The notes under the pieces are model-generated. The model had not been told where the DNA came from. It did not search any database and was given only the letters and a program-made list of their open reading frames with translations. 64,000 nt of DNA. It comes from Dactylorhiza incarnata (Eukaryota > Streptophyta > Magnoliopsida > Asparagales > Orchidaceae). The position numbers and the translations under genes are program-made. Shown here piece by piece: positions 33,618-46,739 of this stretch. The stretch covers positions 2,976,001-3,040,000 of the forward strand of contig JAWHQI010000306.1 of assembly GCA_033032865.1 (NCBI GenBank), written 5' to 3'. Position 1 is the stretch's first letter, and each line of letters begins with the position of its first letter.

Positions 33618-34560
33618 GGGTTGGCCAACCCTCTCATAGTTTTTCAATTTTTTAGACTTTTAATTTTACAAAATTCTAATATTTTTAATTAACTTTCACA
33701 GCTGAATTGTTTTATTGTATAAATGTTTAGGTTGAAAAATATATGTATTATTAGTTTAATATGAATTGTTTCGGCCAAATTTTCATCTAATTGTTTTTAT
33801 TATTAATATTTCATGAGTGCTCACGGATGGGTGGAGCTCGTTCGCAAGTAAAAGCGGGCTGCCTGATTGCTAGTAATGTTTAAATTTACTTAGAATCTCA
33901 TAATCGGAGACAATAGCCACGGGGTAATTTTATAATATAGTTGTCTCGTGACTTGGTTTCATGTGAGTACAATTATTAGACTCATGGTTGGATGAGCGAA
34001 GACTTTTTTATTGTTATCATCCAGTAGGTCTTTCAACTGATGTTCACTTCTTCAAGGTACAACACTCGACTAGATCCTGAAAACTCTGATGTGTGCGGAC
34101 ACTGAAGAAGCACGGAGCACATGAACTCACATTTGATGAATCAACCTTCAAGAAAGCAGAATCATGAAAGCAAGATCGTCATTGGAAAACAAGAGAGAGA
34201 AAGAACAAGTATGTAAAACAATTCAGGAATTCTCCTATATAGGAGTCTCGTGAAAACCGCAAGAAATAATCAGATAATAAATTTCAACCGTTATTTTTTG
34301 CTAAGGTTTATCGTGCAGAGAAACGTCGGAATTCCAACATATATAAATTAAAGACGCAAAAATGCTTAAAGAAAAGTGTACAAAGAATTTACTCTGATTT
34401 CGTCTGCGAATAGCAGGGAGGTTGGCGTAAGATGGGGATGTCAACACACATGCGTCGACATGGGTTAGAGAGGTCGACATAAGTTGAGGTCTTAGCGAGA
34501 AGAAGTCAAAGCACGGCGGGAAGAAGTCAAAGCAGGTCGATCTCGACGTACATCGAGATG
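33618..34560. other. Unassigned AT-rich DNA between the MULE and a decayed copia
   Basis: I see no gene or full element. A perfect 14-base palindrome, CTCCTATATAGGAG, lies at 34232-34245. From about 34430 GTCGACA and CATCGAGAT-like words recur. Part of the right end may belong to the copia LTR that follows, whose left edge I could not place. Confidence 0.4.
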
Positions 34561-35022
34561 GGGGCGAGAGAGAGAACTCCACGTACATCGAGTTCTTTGC
34601 GGGTAAAAGTGCGTCGAGATTGTGTTTTTAATATTTCCAAAGTGCAAAACTATTTTGTACAAAAAATACAATTCAATTCAATTATTCCCCAAATCTCAGA
34701 TCCCAAATCAGAAATTAGGATCCGGTCTGATGCGGTGCGTGCGCGCAAACGTGTGTGGTTTATAGTTTCTCCTTATGTTCGTTTGAAGAAATGAGAAAAA
34801 GTGGAATGCTTTATATACTCATTTAGATAAGTTGAGTTAGGCAAGGTGAGACTAAAGGTGTCACAATTTCTCATGAAAGGTTTCCCTACAAATATTATAA
34901 GTTCCCTTCATTTTTGTTTTCTTAGCTTTTCCATCAAATGATGTGGAGCACAAACACCAAACACTATACAAAGCTCCACTAAACATTATGAAATAAATAT
35001 TTTAAGATTAAAATGTCTAACA
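34561..35022 (-). repeat. Probable 3' LTR of the decayed copia
   Basis: The right edge at 35022 is clear: on the minus strand GTGAGAGAT, a short polypurine tract, is followed by TGTTAGACATTTTAATC. A TATA box (TATATAAA on the minus strand) is at 34810-34817. The left edge is a guess, because the other LTR is missing. Confidence 0.5.
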
Positions 35023-35601
35023 ATCTCTCACAAAAGTGAAAAATCGAAAGCGAACTTTATAAATAATATGATTACTATTAATAAATAAAATCAAAAATAA
35101 ATTTGCTTCATCAAGTTGTTTCTAATGCAATAGGTATAGGTGGAATGGTTATCTTGAACTTATACTTAGTACATATTTCATCTACCAAAGAGTATAATAT
35201 GCTAGAGACTTTGAATTATAAATTTTTGACCGATAAATTAACTAAGCACATAAAAGATTGGTTGTTCTTGGGTTATGACGATGAGCACGTTAATGGTCAC
35301 GCACATTCTTTGATTTTTCATGAGGGTTATTAAGGTTCAGCCCGGATCCCAAAGTCGCAGTCTCACGACTACCCCCGCATAGGTGGTGCCTCAAGAGATA
35401 TTTCATAACTAATATCTCGCAAAGATATATGTCTTTGGCAACCATTAAAAAACTATACGTTCATCCTAATCTGTTACGTAGAGCACGACATCGTAGGAAT
35501 GGGGACAAGGTTTTTTTTCATCCTTTAAATTTGTGCTCACAACTACGCTACGTCAACGGCTTCGTTTCTACCACATTGAACTCAATTCATGGGATCTCTA
35601 A

Positions 35602-36878
35602 TCACATGGGTTGGGTATCCACTGTTGACAGCAAATCATGTGGCTTAAACCTCACTCCCCTCGATGAAAATAAAATTTCTCTTCGGGACAATCCCCTAGT
35701 AAGATTATCATCCAGATTCAATTCTGACTTTACATAGTTGAATAATATCTCTTCCTTTCTTCTATGTTTCACTAATTTGTACCTGATTCTCATAAACTTA
35801 TTTATTTTGGAATTAGCGCTGTTAGAAACGTTAAATTAATAACAGATTTATCATCACAATGTAATGAAATAGCTGGAATAGATTTAGTAAACCGAAATTT
35901 CAGAAAATAAATTTATAATCTATTCTGCTTCGTCACGTATAGTGTCCAAAGCTATAAGCTCGGATTCCATAGTGCTTCTAAATATTACAGTTTGTTTCGT
36001 AGACACTAATAAAATGGTGGGTCCTCCTAAGAGGAAAACATATATATCTTATTGTAGAATTAACATATAACGAATCAGTTACTCAATTGACATCTGAATA
36101 TCCTTCTAGTACTTCGGGTAACTCTGTATATACTAGACTGCAATCAATAGTTCCTCGAAGGTATTTAAATATTCTAGATAATGTTACTCAATGTTCATCT
36201 CATGGATTACTAGTATATCAACTTAATCTGCCTACGATATAAGAAATGTCGGGCCTAGTGCGATTAACAATATAAAATAATGATCTTATCATTTGTGCAT
36301 ATTTAAGTTGATCAATTGGTTCACCAATATTTTACAAAATTTTACACTGGCGACATACGTAGTTGAAGCGGGTACAGAATCATACAGATTAAATTTATGC
36401 AATATTTTTTCAATTGAGTGTGACAGAGATAATGATACATTTGCATCAGATTTAATTAGCTTCATGACTAAGATGACATTAGCTACTCCTAAATCTTTCA
36501 GAAAATTTGAAAGATAAATAACTTTTAATATCATTAAATATTTTTAATGTAGTTCCAAATATTAAAATATTATATATATAAAGAGAAAGCAAAATGGTGG
36601 CATTTCCATTTTGTTTTGCATAAATACATTAATCATATTCGTTAGCTACAAATTCAAAAGATAATACTATGAAATCAAAATTTTGATGTCATTGCTTAGA
36701 GACTTGTTTTAGTCCATAGAGAGACTTAACAAATTTGCAAACTTTAGTTTCTTGGCCCTTAACAACAAATCATTTGGGTTGGGTCATATAGACTTCTTCA
36801 TCTAAGTCTTCATGTAAGAATGCAGTTTTGACATCTATTTGATGAATGATCATTTTATGGATCGAAGCTAAGGCTACT
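35602..36878 (-). pseudogene. Ty1/copia RT and RNase H remnant
   Basis: Reading minus from 36878 in broken frames, I find the copia RT pattern (IHQIDVKTAFLHEDLDEEVY, then VKSLYGLKQ), a KDLGVANVILVMKL segment near 36490, SHSIEKILHKFNLYDS near 36420, an RNase H segment near 36100-35860 with a CDDKSVI motif, and the C-terminal pattern YVKSELNLDDNLTRGLSRRE near 35700. Stops and frameshifts are dense throughout. The 5' side is cut off at 36878, where another LTR begins. It is an old element, further decayed than all its neighbours. Confidence 0.75.
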
Positions 36879-37114
36879 TGTTGGGTATTGTGCCCTCAAT
36901 GCTCCTAGATTTGAAGAAGGAACACAAGTATAGATAAGCCAAGTTATTTTTTATATATATATTAGTTCATGATGTGACAGGTATGTCAAGACTATATACT
37001 TAATATCAAGACTATATTTTCAGTATCAAAACTACACAAGAAGTGAAAAATCACCAAGTCAATTATCGGCTTGAGCCTTAACAGACATATCGTTGAGAAA
37101 GGAAACATATCGTA
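36879..37114 (+). repeat. Truncated LTR start related to the following LTR
   Basis: It begins TGTTGGGTATTGTGCCC. CCTCAATG and GATTTGAAGA-like words then follow in the same order as at the start of the LTR at 37115. It looks like a 236-bp remnant of a related LTR into which the SIRE-like copia inserted, or the product of a rearrangement. Confidence 0.5.
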
Positions 37115-38465
37115 TGTTGGGAATATCATATTGCCCCTCAATGTTCCCTAAATTTGAAGATGCATCACACTCAATGCTAAGTACATATTGTATTTAATAG
37201 ACTCTCTTTTGTATCATGTTTGTGCAAGGTTAAGTCACTCCAAACATTGGAGTAGTTCTCTGGGTTTTAATGTCAAAACCACTGAGACAACAGTATGGAC
37301 TCAGCTGAACCACGAAGACGCAGTTCTTTAGCCGCTGAGAAGGAGTCTATCTCAGTTGAGCTGCATATAGAGGAATACAGCTGAGAAGACTATCTGTCTC
37401 AGTGAATCCGTCGAATGAAGTCTGTTCTACTGCTGAGACTGGAGCCTGTCTCAGCCCAACCGCTGAGACAGATTCATATTTGAATGTTGCCTGGCGGGAT
37501 CCATTTTGTGCGCAAGTGCCTAGAAAGCAAAGAAAATATTTTCTATTTATGTCCATACTGTGACAGAGCACTCCTAAGAGCCGTTGCAGATTAGAGAAGG
37601 TATAAAAGAAGATGTTAGGTCAGTGGATGAGGCTTGGACAAGAACTGAAATAGTTGCTACTATTCTATTAAAGAAAATTACTGCATCCACAAGATAAATC
37701 TCTTTCTACTTCCTGAAAAACAAACTGCAAGCAGATTACTTCAAAAGAGATAAGATTGTTCTTGCTTATTCTTTCCAGAAGAACAAGTGGACCTTCTTTC
37801 CTCTACTGAAGAAGAAGGTCAGAAGAAACTGGGTCTGAAGCTGCTGCTATTCATCCCTGTTTCAAGACAGCATTTGTTGAGCTTCAACAACAAAAGATCT
37901 AAGTTGAAGGTTTAATCTATATTGTCTCATGTTATAACTGTAAATATAAATCACTATAAGAACTTCATTATTCTGAGTGTGTAGGGCTTGAGCCTAAGAG
38001 TGTAGGCTTTGTGCCTGAGTTTGTAAGGTTGTACTCTCAGCATGAGCTGTAGGATTCAGAGGAGATCCGAGGTAGGGCTTTTTGATAGGCCTGAGGTAGG
38101 AAACCAGGAGGGTTTCTGAGTTGTAAGAGTTGGAGAACTCTGAGTGGTAGGGATGCTGGCATGAGGTAGGGTTTTGGAGGAAACATGAGAGATCCTAAGG
38201 GATCTGAGTTGTAAGCTCTTGGAGCTGAGTTCTGGAAGAGTTTGCCTTGTCTAACACACTGTTAGAAAGTTGTAGAGGGAAAGTGGACTACCCATTGACA
38301 TACTGTCTTGGGGAATCACTATAAACAGTTGTGTGTTTTCTGTGTGTTTGTTATCACTTCATTTAATCACTTAAAAACTACTTGCTGTATGTAGAAAATT
38401 TCAAAGGAACCTATTCATCCCCCCTCTAGCTGAGTTAGACTACTACTATACCAAGTAAACTATCA
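37115..38465 (+). repeat. 5' LTR of the SIRE-like copia
   Basis: It begins TGTTGGGAATATC and ends near ACTATCA, about three bases before the primer-binding site. CTGAGAC or its complement occurs at 37282, 37396, 37433, 37448 and 37463, upstream of a TATA box (TATAAAAG) at 37601-37608. The end coordinate is inferred from TG...CA and the primer site, since no partner LTR is in the window. Confidence 0.7.
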
Positions 38466-38467
38466 AG

Positions 38468-38483
38468 TGGTATCAAAGCCAGG
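38468..38483 (+). promoter_or_regulatory. Primer-binding site, initiator tRNA-Met, of the SIRE-like copia
   Basis: TGGTATCAAAGCCAGG, complementary to initiator tRNA-Met with one mismatch. Confidence 0.85.
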
Positions 38484-38545
38484 TTGGTCAAATATGCCTT
38501 AATAGTCTGACTAGATCCTACTAGGAGTAGTCTATTCTGAATTCA

Positions 38546-41500
38546 ATGGCTGCCACTGGAGGTCAGAAGGAGATGGGATCCATGAAACTGCCCATATACA
38601 AAAAGGAGACCTTTGGCATTTGGAAGCAAAGGGTAAGGCTGTTTATGGAAGCCTCTGACTCTAGAATTTACATCACAGTAAAGGAAGGTATTTTTGTCTT
38701 CCTAAAGGCCACTACCATAGATCTACCCCAGCAAGTACCCAAGACCTATACTGAAATGACCAAATATGAAATTGCACTTGCTACTATGGATAAGAGAACA
38801 CAAAACATTATAGTAAATGCAATTGATGATTCTACCTTCCAGAATTTGGTGCACTGTGACACATCAAAGGAGATGTGGGATACACTTAAAGTGTATATGG
38901 AAGGTACTGATAAAGTGTGAGATGATAGGAAATCCCTCCTTAACCAGGAATATGAAACCTTCGGGCAACACAACCAGGAAAGCATTGCTGATTACTATGA
39001 AAGATTCTTCAGGGTGGTCAATGACTCGAGGACTTATGGGAGGGTCTTCAGCAATTATGAACTGAATGATAAATTCCTAAGATCTCTAACTAGAGAATGG
39101 GATACAAAAATCTGTGCCATCAGAGAAGGGGCAAAGCTGGGTGAGACTCCTCCCCACACACTATTTGAGAAGCTGCTCTCATATGAGAAGCAGTTATCTG
39201 CAAGAAAGGAGGAGGAAACCACTACCATGACTCATGCAAAGGAGAGATCTGTGGCTCTAAAAGCTGAGAGTTCTAAGAAGAGCAAAGAGAGAATTCCCCC
39301 TCCACCAAGAATGGTTGATAACTCAGAAAACTCTGAGGCCAGCATATCTGACAGCAATTCAATAGATGAAGAATTTGCTGCCTTCTCCAGGCACTTCAAG
39401 AAGTTGATGAAGAGGAAGCAGTGGAAGAACAGACTTTCCTCCTCTTCATATCCCAAGAAGGAACACATCAAATCAGGGAGGCTGCACCCAAGGGTGACAG
39501 GTATGAATCTAAACCTGTTAAACATGTTTCAAATAATATTATCTGTTATTGCTGCAGCAAGCCTGGACATGTCATATCTGACTGTCCAATCAAGAGAAAA
39601 GAAAAGGTGATAAGAAGCCCCATCACCACAAGGGAAGGAAAGGTGAAAAATCCTTCCTAGCAAAGAAGGAAAGGAGCTGGAGTGAATCTGCATCTTCATG
39701 TTCAGATTCTGATGAAGAAGATGAAGCATATATAGGGCTATTTGCAGCTGCTATGATGAAGATTATCCAGCTGCTAAGATAGGCATCAAAGGTCCTCTGT
39801 CACATTCAGATAGTAACTTTGAGGTGGATGAAGATGTCAAAGAATGTTATGGCTTAATGACCATATCTGATGGTGAAGACAGACATGATCATTCTGATCC
39901 TGAACAGGTATTAACTCTGCTCATTTCTTCTTCTGATTATGAGTAAATTCCTGAATCTGAAATAATTTCATCTAATGATGAAAGTGGTTCAGAATCTGAG
40001 ATGGATGTCAATCAATTGATTGACAAGTATGGTGCCCTCTTGGAAGCTCTGAAAAAGAGCAAGAAGCTAGCCAAGAGGCAAACTCTAGAAATTGCTTCTC
40101 TTCAGCCGGCAAAGCCTGAATGTACTGAGTCAGCTACCCAGCTGGGTCAGAAGAGTAGAGAAATTAGTCAGCTGAAGGGAATTACAATCTTCCATCTGAG
40201 CACCATAAGCCAGAAGAACAAGGTCATTAAGGATCTTGAAGAGAAGCTTCTCAAGAAGAAAAGCTTAGTGACTCAATTCTCTAAGCCCAAATAAGTATTG
40301 TCCATCATTGACACCTTCTCCTCCCAAACAAATAGGAGAGGACTGGTTTCAATAAAGTGGCAGTAGGTGCTGGGAATGGAGGAAAGGACAAGGCTAATGC
40401 TAAGCCTCATACCACCTTTCAAAAGGTGTTGCTTCCCTCTAACTGGTATGACAAGGACAACATGTATGGTCACTAGAAGAATGGAAGCTCATATAGTAAT
40501 GAGAATACTCCTAACTATAGTAGGAGAAAGGGCATGGGGATGAGTGCTTTGAAAGCTCCTCATAAGGAAATTCAAATGGGCCATCATGGACCATTTGTAT
40601 TTGGTACTTCAGTCCCCACATTCAAGGGTAAGGAAGCTACCTCTTCTAAATCCCATCCAACAAAACCCATGGCTGATGTCATGCCTATAATCATGTCTAA
40701 CAGTATAGTATCTGATGCCATCAACTCATGCTTAACTGCCAAACTAAGTCCAGCTGAGGTCAATCAGATAAAGTCTGCTAAGACTAGTTATAGACAGTCA
40801 ACTAGTCAAGTGATTGCTAACAGGAATAGGAAGAATGTTGCTACCTTCTTCACTGAACACAAGCACCCTGATGCTCCTTCCACCTCTAGAAGTGGTCAGA
40901 AAATAAGGTACAACATCCATGAATGTTAGTGATGTGGTAAAGTGATATACTTTGCCATTGATTGTTGGCACAATACTAATGTGTCTAATGCAAAGAAGAA
41001 TTTTCCTGCAAAAGCTGCAGTGGGTAGCAGTGTGTCTTTTTATGCTAACAAGAACCTAGGACCCAAACTCAATTGAGCTCCTAAGGGAAAATGAATTACA
41101 TTTTGCAGGATAGTTCAAGTACCAGTCTAAGGGAAATATGGTACTTAGATAGTGGGTGCTCAAGGTACATGACAGGAACTAGGAGTCTTCTACAGGATTA
41201 CACTCATGTGAAGAATGGACCAAAAGTCATCTTTGGAGGTTCTGATATAGGATTCACCAAATGATATGGTATGATTACCAATGGCATAGTTTCAATAACA
41301 AGGGTAGCTTATGTTGAAGGGTTGCATCACAACCTTGTAAGCATAAGTCAACTATGTGACTTGGGCTATGTCATTGAATTCCACAATGACAAGTGCTTGA
41401 TAAAAAAATCAATTGACTTAGAAGTCATTCTCTCAGACACTAGGAATGGAAATATTTATTGTTTAGACTCTATTTGCAATAGTTCTTTATCTCATGTATG

Positions 41501-43263
41501 TCTTGTAGCTAATGTGAGTGAGTCTTTTTGTGTTCAATGCCACAAGAGACTTGCCCACATTAACTACAAGACAATGTATATATTATTTTCTAAAAACCTT
41601 GTTAGGAATAGTCCAAATTTAAAATGTGTTAAAAGTGGTCCTTGTCATGCATGCCAGATGTGTAAGCAAACTAGAGCCACCTTTAAAATCATTGGCTCCA
41701 AAGACACTGAAAGATGTCTATATTTGTTGCATATGGACTTGTTTAGTCCTTTGCTCATTCAAAGCCTAGGTAGGAAGTTGAATACTTTAGTGATTGTTGA
41801 TGACCACTCAAAGTATACATGGGTATTCTAACCTTAATAAGAAATTGGATACTTTAGATATCTTTATACACTATATCAAGACAATTCAGAATGAACTACA
41901 ATGTACTGTGGTCAAAACTAGAACTGACCATGATACAAAATTTCAATTTGGGGCTATGACAAAGTTTTGTCAAGAATTTGGTATCACCCAAGAGTTTTTC
42001 TCCCCAAGGACTCCACAAAAAAATGGTATGGCTGAGAAGAGGAATATGACCTTGATAGAAGCTGGCAGAATATTGCTTAGTGACTCCTCTCTCCTAGAAT
42101 ATTTCTGGGCTGAGGCAGTCAATACTGCTTGTTAGATTCTTAATAGAGCTTCCATCAATAAGACCCTTGGAAAAACACCCTATGAGATTCTGAAAGGCAA
42201 ACAATCATCAATTTCATATTTTAGAATCTTTGGTTGCAAATGCTACATTTTAAATAATGGAAAATTCCAACTAACAAAGTTTGGTGAAAAATACAATGTT
42301 GGTGTTCTTGTTGGATATAACTCACATAGTAGAGCCTATAGAGTATTCAACAAGAATACTCATGTTGTTGAGGAATCCATACATGTTATCTTTGATGAGA
42401 CTAGCTTACTTTATAAGGGCTGGTCCAGTTCTCCTATTTTGACATGAAATAATAAGAAGTTGTAAGAGATGTCTATATAAGACACACCCGACTCTAGCAG
42501 AATCAATTCAGAGATTGAAGCACTTCAAGATGAAGATGAGTAGGCTGCTGAAGAACCTACTGTTGCAGATGAAGTACAGCAGGATGCTGACCCATTGCCT
42601 GCAGCAACCAGTCATTTGAGGGATCACCCAAGGAACCTAATTATTGGAAATGAGAACCTAGGTGTGATCTCCAGAAGCATGGCTCACAATGAAGCTCTAT
42701 TCCTGAGCTTTCTATCTCAGGTAGAGCCCAAAAAGTTTGAGGAAGCCAACCAAGATACCTTTTTGATTCAAGCTATGCAAGAGGAGCTTCAACAATTCAA
42801 AAAGTGCAAAGTGTGGAAGTTGGTTCCAAAACCTCAAGGACACAACATAATTGGCACCAAGTGGATTTACAGGAATAAGTTAGATGAGAATGGTGTCATC
42901 ATCAAGAACAAAGCAAGAATGGTAGCCAAAGGATATAGGCAAGAAGAAGGTATAGATTTTGACCAAACCTTTGGCCTAGTTATAAGGTTAGAGGCAATAA
43001 GATTATTCCTTGCCCATGCTGCCCACAAGGGTTCAAGGTATACCCGATGGATATGAAGTCAGCTTTTCTAAATGGAAATTTAAAGGAAGAGGTATATGTG
43101 GAACAACCATCAGATTTTGTTCATCCAACTCTAACCTCCCATGTTTATTTACTTAGGAAAGCTTTATATGGCCTAAAGCAAACCCATATGGCCTGGTATG
43201 AGACCTTGTCTAGCTTTCTCATCAAGAACAAGTTCTTGAGGGGAAAGATAGATAATACATTAT
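38546..43263 (+). pseudogene. SIRE-like gag-pol, first part (gag to RT)
   Basis: Gag starts at the ATG at 38546 with a copia N-terminal domain (FGIWKQRVRLFMEASD) and UBN2-type capsid pattern. A TGA at 38918-38920 interrupts it; the same frame then goes on to about 39420, after which it shifts. The knuckle is CYCCSKPGHVISDC near 39550. Protease has WYLDSGCSRYMTG (Asp codon 41148-41150). The integrase HHCC finger has CHKRLAHINYKTM and CHACQMC near 41540-41660, and the core follows in two frames (LVIVDDHSKYTW, then TPQKNGMAEKRN). RT begins near 42730 with [12 protein letters not shown], and [20 protein letters not shown] at about 43050. The coding is cut at 43263 by the inserted copia. At least six stops or shifts are visible. 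Confidence 0.88.
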
Positions 43264-43936
43264 TGTAAAGAAAATAGGTATGCCGAGACGAGAAATTCGA
43301 AAGAAAACAAAACACAGAAAATCACAAAAGACACACAGATGTACAAAGGTTCACCCCAATCCGGGCTACGTCCCCTCTCCCCTTCCTCTTCTCTTTGTTC
43401 TATTCACCAAGACAGATTACAGCTTACAAGGTTACAAGGATCAAAACCGATCCTACCTCACTTAACCCTCTACAGACAAGAACAGAGGAACCGCCGCCAA
43501 GAAAGCACTGTTTCCGCTCCTTTCTTGCTTAACGACCTTTTTCCTTCTTCCTAACCCTAAACCAGGGTTATGCACCCTTTAAATAGGGTGACAAACCGGG
43601 CTCAGACCAAACATCCGCTGAGATGGTTCAATAACATCCGCTGAGATGGAACCTGCTGAGACAACATGTACACCAGGCGTCGAGCGTCGAACGCAGGCGT
43701 CGAGCGCAGGTGTCGAGCGTTGAATGAAGGCGTCGGGCGTCGAACGCAGGCGTCGAGCGCAGGCATCGAGCGCAGGCGTCGAACGTCGAACGCAGGCTTC
43801 TCCCATTCGACGAGCCGCTGAGACGGGAGTAATCAAGGACCCGTTCGTCGAACGCAGGCGGAGTTCGATGAACTCTTCTCCGTTCGTCGAACGCCGTTCG
43901 ATGAACACTGACCAAAAGTGTTACCCAACTCCAACA
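43264..43936 (-). repeat. 3' LTR of the inserted copia
   Basis: 673 bp, against 640 bp for its partner. The difference is about one 33-bp step in a GCAGGCGTCGAGC/GTCGAACG array at about 43675-43795. CTGAGAT and CTGAGAC words lie upstream, in the minus-strand sense, of the TATA-like box at 43577-43585. Confidence 0.92.
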
Positions 43937-44646
43937 TTCTCCCACTTGGTGAACATCTTCCTCTGATGAGAGCTGCTCCTCCAACCTTCCTCTTCAACCC
44001 TACGGCCGTTGCACACCATTGAAATTTGGCAACAGGAACCGCCTTGGTAAGAAAATCAGAGTTGTTCTTCATCGTGTCCACCTTCTCCAGTTGAACTACC
44101 TTCTTCTCCACCCTCTCCCGGATGAAATGATACTGGATGTCAATGTGTTTGGTTCGTGCGTGGAAGGCTGGATTCTTGGCTAGCTGAATAGCCCCTTGGC
44201 TGTCACACCACAGCTTCACTGGCCCTTGCTCAAACCCGAGCTCCAAACATAGCCTCCGCAGCCATATGGCCTCCTTGCTCGCATGAGTAAGAGCCATGTA
44301 CTCTGCCTCCGTCGACGAGAGTGCCACCACGCATTACCTCTGACTCATCCAACTGATTGAACCTCCAAACAGTGTGAACACGTACCCACTGGTGGATCTC
44401 CTGCTATCCAGATCACCTCCCCAATCCGAGCCACGTGTCCAACCATGTCCAGGACTCCTCCTTCACCAACCCCTTCAAAACATAGGGAGTAATTCGAAGT
44501 GCCTCGGAGATACCTGAACACACGCTTCACAACGTTCCAATGTTCCTTTCCTGGTGTAGCCATATACCTGCTCAACACTCCCACTGCTTGAGCAATGTCA
44601 GGGCGAGTGCAGACCATGGCGTACATCAAGATTCCCACAGCACTAG
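43937..44646 (-). pseudogene. Inserted copia pol, 3' part (RNase H end)
   Basis: Continues the pol frame from across the Tat insertion: MYAMVCTRPDIAQAVGVLSR near 44620, RYLRGTSNYSLC near 44500, a broken stretch at about 44330-44400, then MVALSSTEAEYMALTHASKE and the RNase H residues in LWCDSQGAIQLAKNP. The last frame runs into the LTR without a stop. A frameshift near 44400 separates the two readable blocks. The polypurine-like CCAAGTGGGAGAAT on the minus strand ends at the LTR. Confidence 0.85.
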
Positions 44647-45382
44647 TGTTGAAACCAGTAAATGGTCTCGGTGGAGTTCGGGGACCCCAACGGGTGGGGG
44701 GCGACTGGCTCTGACTAATCTCGCGAGAGAACAGACCGGAGCCTCAGAGTTGAACACTAATCCTTAGGCTCAGCTAGGAGGACCCACCACACACCTGGAA
44801 GATCTTTAGAGCGCTTCCCCTCCCAAGCCAAAAGCTAAAGCCCGGGCACCTTGGAGAACTCAAGGAAGGCCTGAGGAGAGAGAAGCTCCAAAAAAAAGAA
44901 GTCCTCTCCAAAGGTGCCCTTTGGATTCTATTTATAGACTTTCTGATCTGGCCTGCAAATAGCAGGAATCCGCCTCTCGATTTTACTATACGCACCCCAG
45001 ATTTGGTCTGCTGATAGCCAATCTCCGCTGTTCGGAGGGGCTATTGGCAGGCCACGAGGGTAAAAGGATAATTTCCTTCATTTTCCTAGGGACAAAGGGC
45101 CTGCGAGGACAGCACCCGCGAGAACTCGCGCTGGCCTCCTCGCGCACCTCGCTCGCCAGTCAGCGGGTTCCTCTTTTTAGAGGGTGCATGCCGGGGTCCG
45201 GCCTCGCCAACCTCCCTGTCGACGAGGATAGGTCATCTCGCAGATGCTCTGCGAGCACTCATCTCGCCCCCTACTAGTATTCCTTCGGCGAGCTCCCGTC
45301 TCGCCTCCCCCTTTTGAGGGAACCTTGATCGTTTGGTCTTCTCCCGTTGATCTCCCGTCCTGGCGGATATCGGGGTTGTACA
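44647..45382 (-). repeat. 3' LTR of the Tat element
   Basis: 736 bp, starting TGTTGAAACC in the plus sense and ending GTTGTACA. It is the direct repeat of 57322-58057. Confidence 0.93.
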
Positions 45383-45495
45383 CAATCCGCGCTCTTCGCG
45401 AGGCTACCCAGGCTCGCGAAGAAACATTCAACCCCAGGTATTTGCCAGCCTGGTGGTGAGCTGTCAAGAATCTTTAATGGGGCCCACCAGAAGGC

Positions 45496-45503
45496 TATAT
45501 ATA
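45496..45503 (+). promoter_or_regulatory. TATA box before the first antisense gene
   Basis: TATATATA in the context GGCTATATATACG, 75 bp before the ATG at 45578 and outside the LTR. It points to a promoter for the strand opposite to gag-pol. Confidence 0.65.
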
Positions 45504-45577
45504 CGTCTCCTCCTTCCACAGAGGCGTGTGCCGCTATTTCTCTCTTCTTTTCTTTCTCTTTACTATAGCAGTCGCTG

Positions 45578-46739
45578 ATGTCACTGTCCAAAGATTTCGA
45601 GGATCGGCTAAAGGCCAACAAGGCCAGCGGGATGACTTCCATGGCGAAAGTCCCCTCTTGGATGAAGCGCCCGCCTCCCCCTCGGGTGTCAAAAACCAAA
45701 AAGGCGAAAGCGGTCTGCCGAGCCGGGGATGAGTCCGGTCTGCTGGAGTCTTCCCCCGTCAACCAGCCCGGCGAGAAGGTATGAAATATCTACAGTTGGG
45801 TCAGTGAGAATCATCTTACTAAGTCTCGCCCGCCGGCAGGATAACGACGCTCACCAGGGTGGTGACGAGTGCAGAGGTGTATCCCCACATGCTTCCCCAA
45901 CACTCACAGTCCTCGCCACTGAGAAGGCTACCGGTACGCGTTCTCCCTCGCTAGCTTCCCTGCATGTTGTCGACCGCTCACCTTCCTTTTTCCTCCCTCG
46001 CAGGCTCGCCCGCGTAGACAACGACCCGCCAGAGTTCGCGACCGGTCTCCCCCGTCATCCCCGACACTACCCTAAAAATGTCGGGCTTTGCTCTTCTGCA
46101 GAGCGATGACTCTGGGGGCTCGCGACCCCTAAAGATTCCTCCTGTCAACGACAAGGCCTACCGTCCCGGCCTGGGTAAGTCATCATTGCCTCACTACGGC
46201 CACGTCTTCGAGGGTCGGCCAGACCCTTCTCGCCTTCCTCCGGGTAAGGTCTCATTCCTTTGCAACGTTTGCAACCTTCCTTTTGATGCTAAACTCTCTT
46301 ATGGTCACTCGCAGGGACCCCCAAATCTCCTCACACCGATTTCGATTACGAGGATGAAGAGATGTCCCCCATCCCGGAGCAGTTGGAAGACTTCCTTGGA
46401 GATCCGCGGGACCCCGAGGCGATGAAGCAGAAAACCGTTGAACTGTTCCAAAAACAACAGTGAATGCTGCTGGACCTCAATCTCCAAGCGATGCGGGATA
46501 GGGAGGCTGCTGAGGCCAGCAATGCGGCTCTGAGGGATGAATGCGCGAGACTCCGAGCCGCGATACCCCGAGAACATGTGGAGGGGGCTTCCTCGCCGGA
46601 GGTGTACATCGCGCAGATGAGAGACTACGCCTTCTTGACGGACCGGGCAGGTCGCTCCGCCCTCGAATACTACAATCCGAGAATGTCGCCGAGGTCTGGA
46701 CCGCGAGGGGGTGGCAGGTGGAAATGGCTCCCGCATTAG
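45578..46739 (+). pseudogene. Antisense gene 1 of the Tat element, four exons, two premature stops
   Basis: I infer exons at 45578-45778, 45840-45933, 46004-46174 and 46315-46739. All junctions are GT...AG and phases match. The product starts with a basic Lys/Pro-rich segment (MSLSKDFEDRLKANKASGM), has an acidic stretch in the last exon (TDFDYEDEEM), and ends with a helical Glu/Arg/Ala-rich region (MRDREAAEASNAALRDECAR) likely to form a coiled coil. In-frame TAG at 46015-46017 and TGA at 46461-46463 would each arise from a single C-to-T change. I do not recognise the protein. Extra genes antisense to gag-pol are known in Tat-lineage elements such as Grande, with no established function. Confidence 0.65.

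Noticed and set aside
35103..35333. Plus-strand 76-codon ORF
   Set aside because: Lies antisense in the 3' untranslated part of the decayed copia, with no recognisable pattern.
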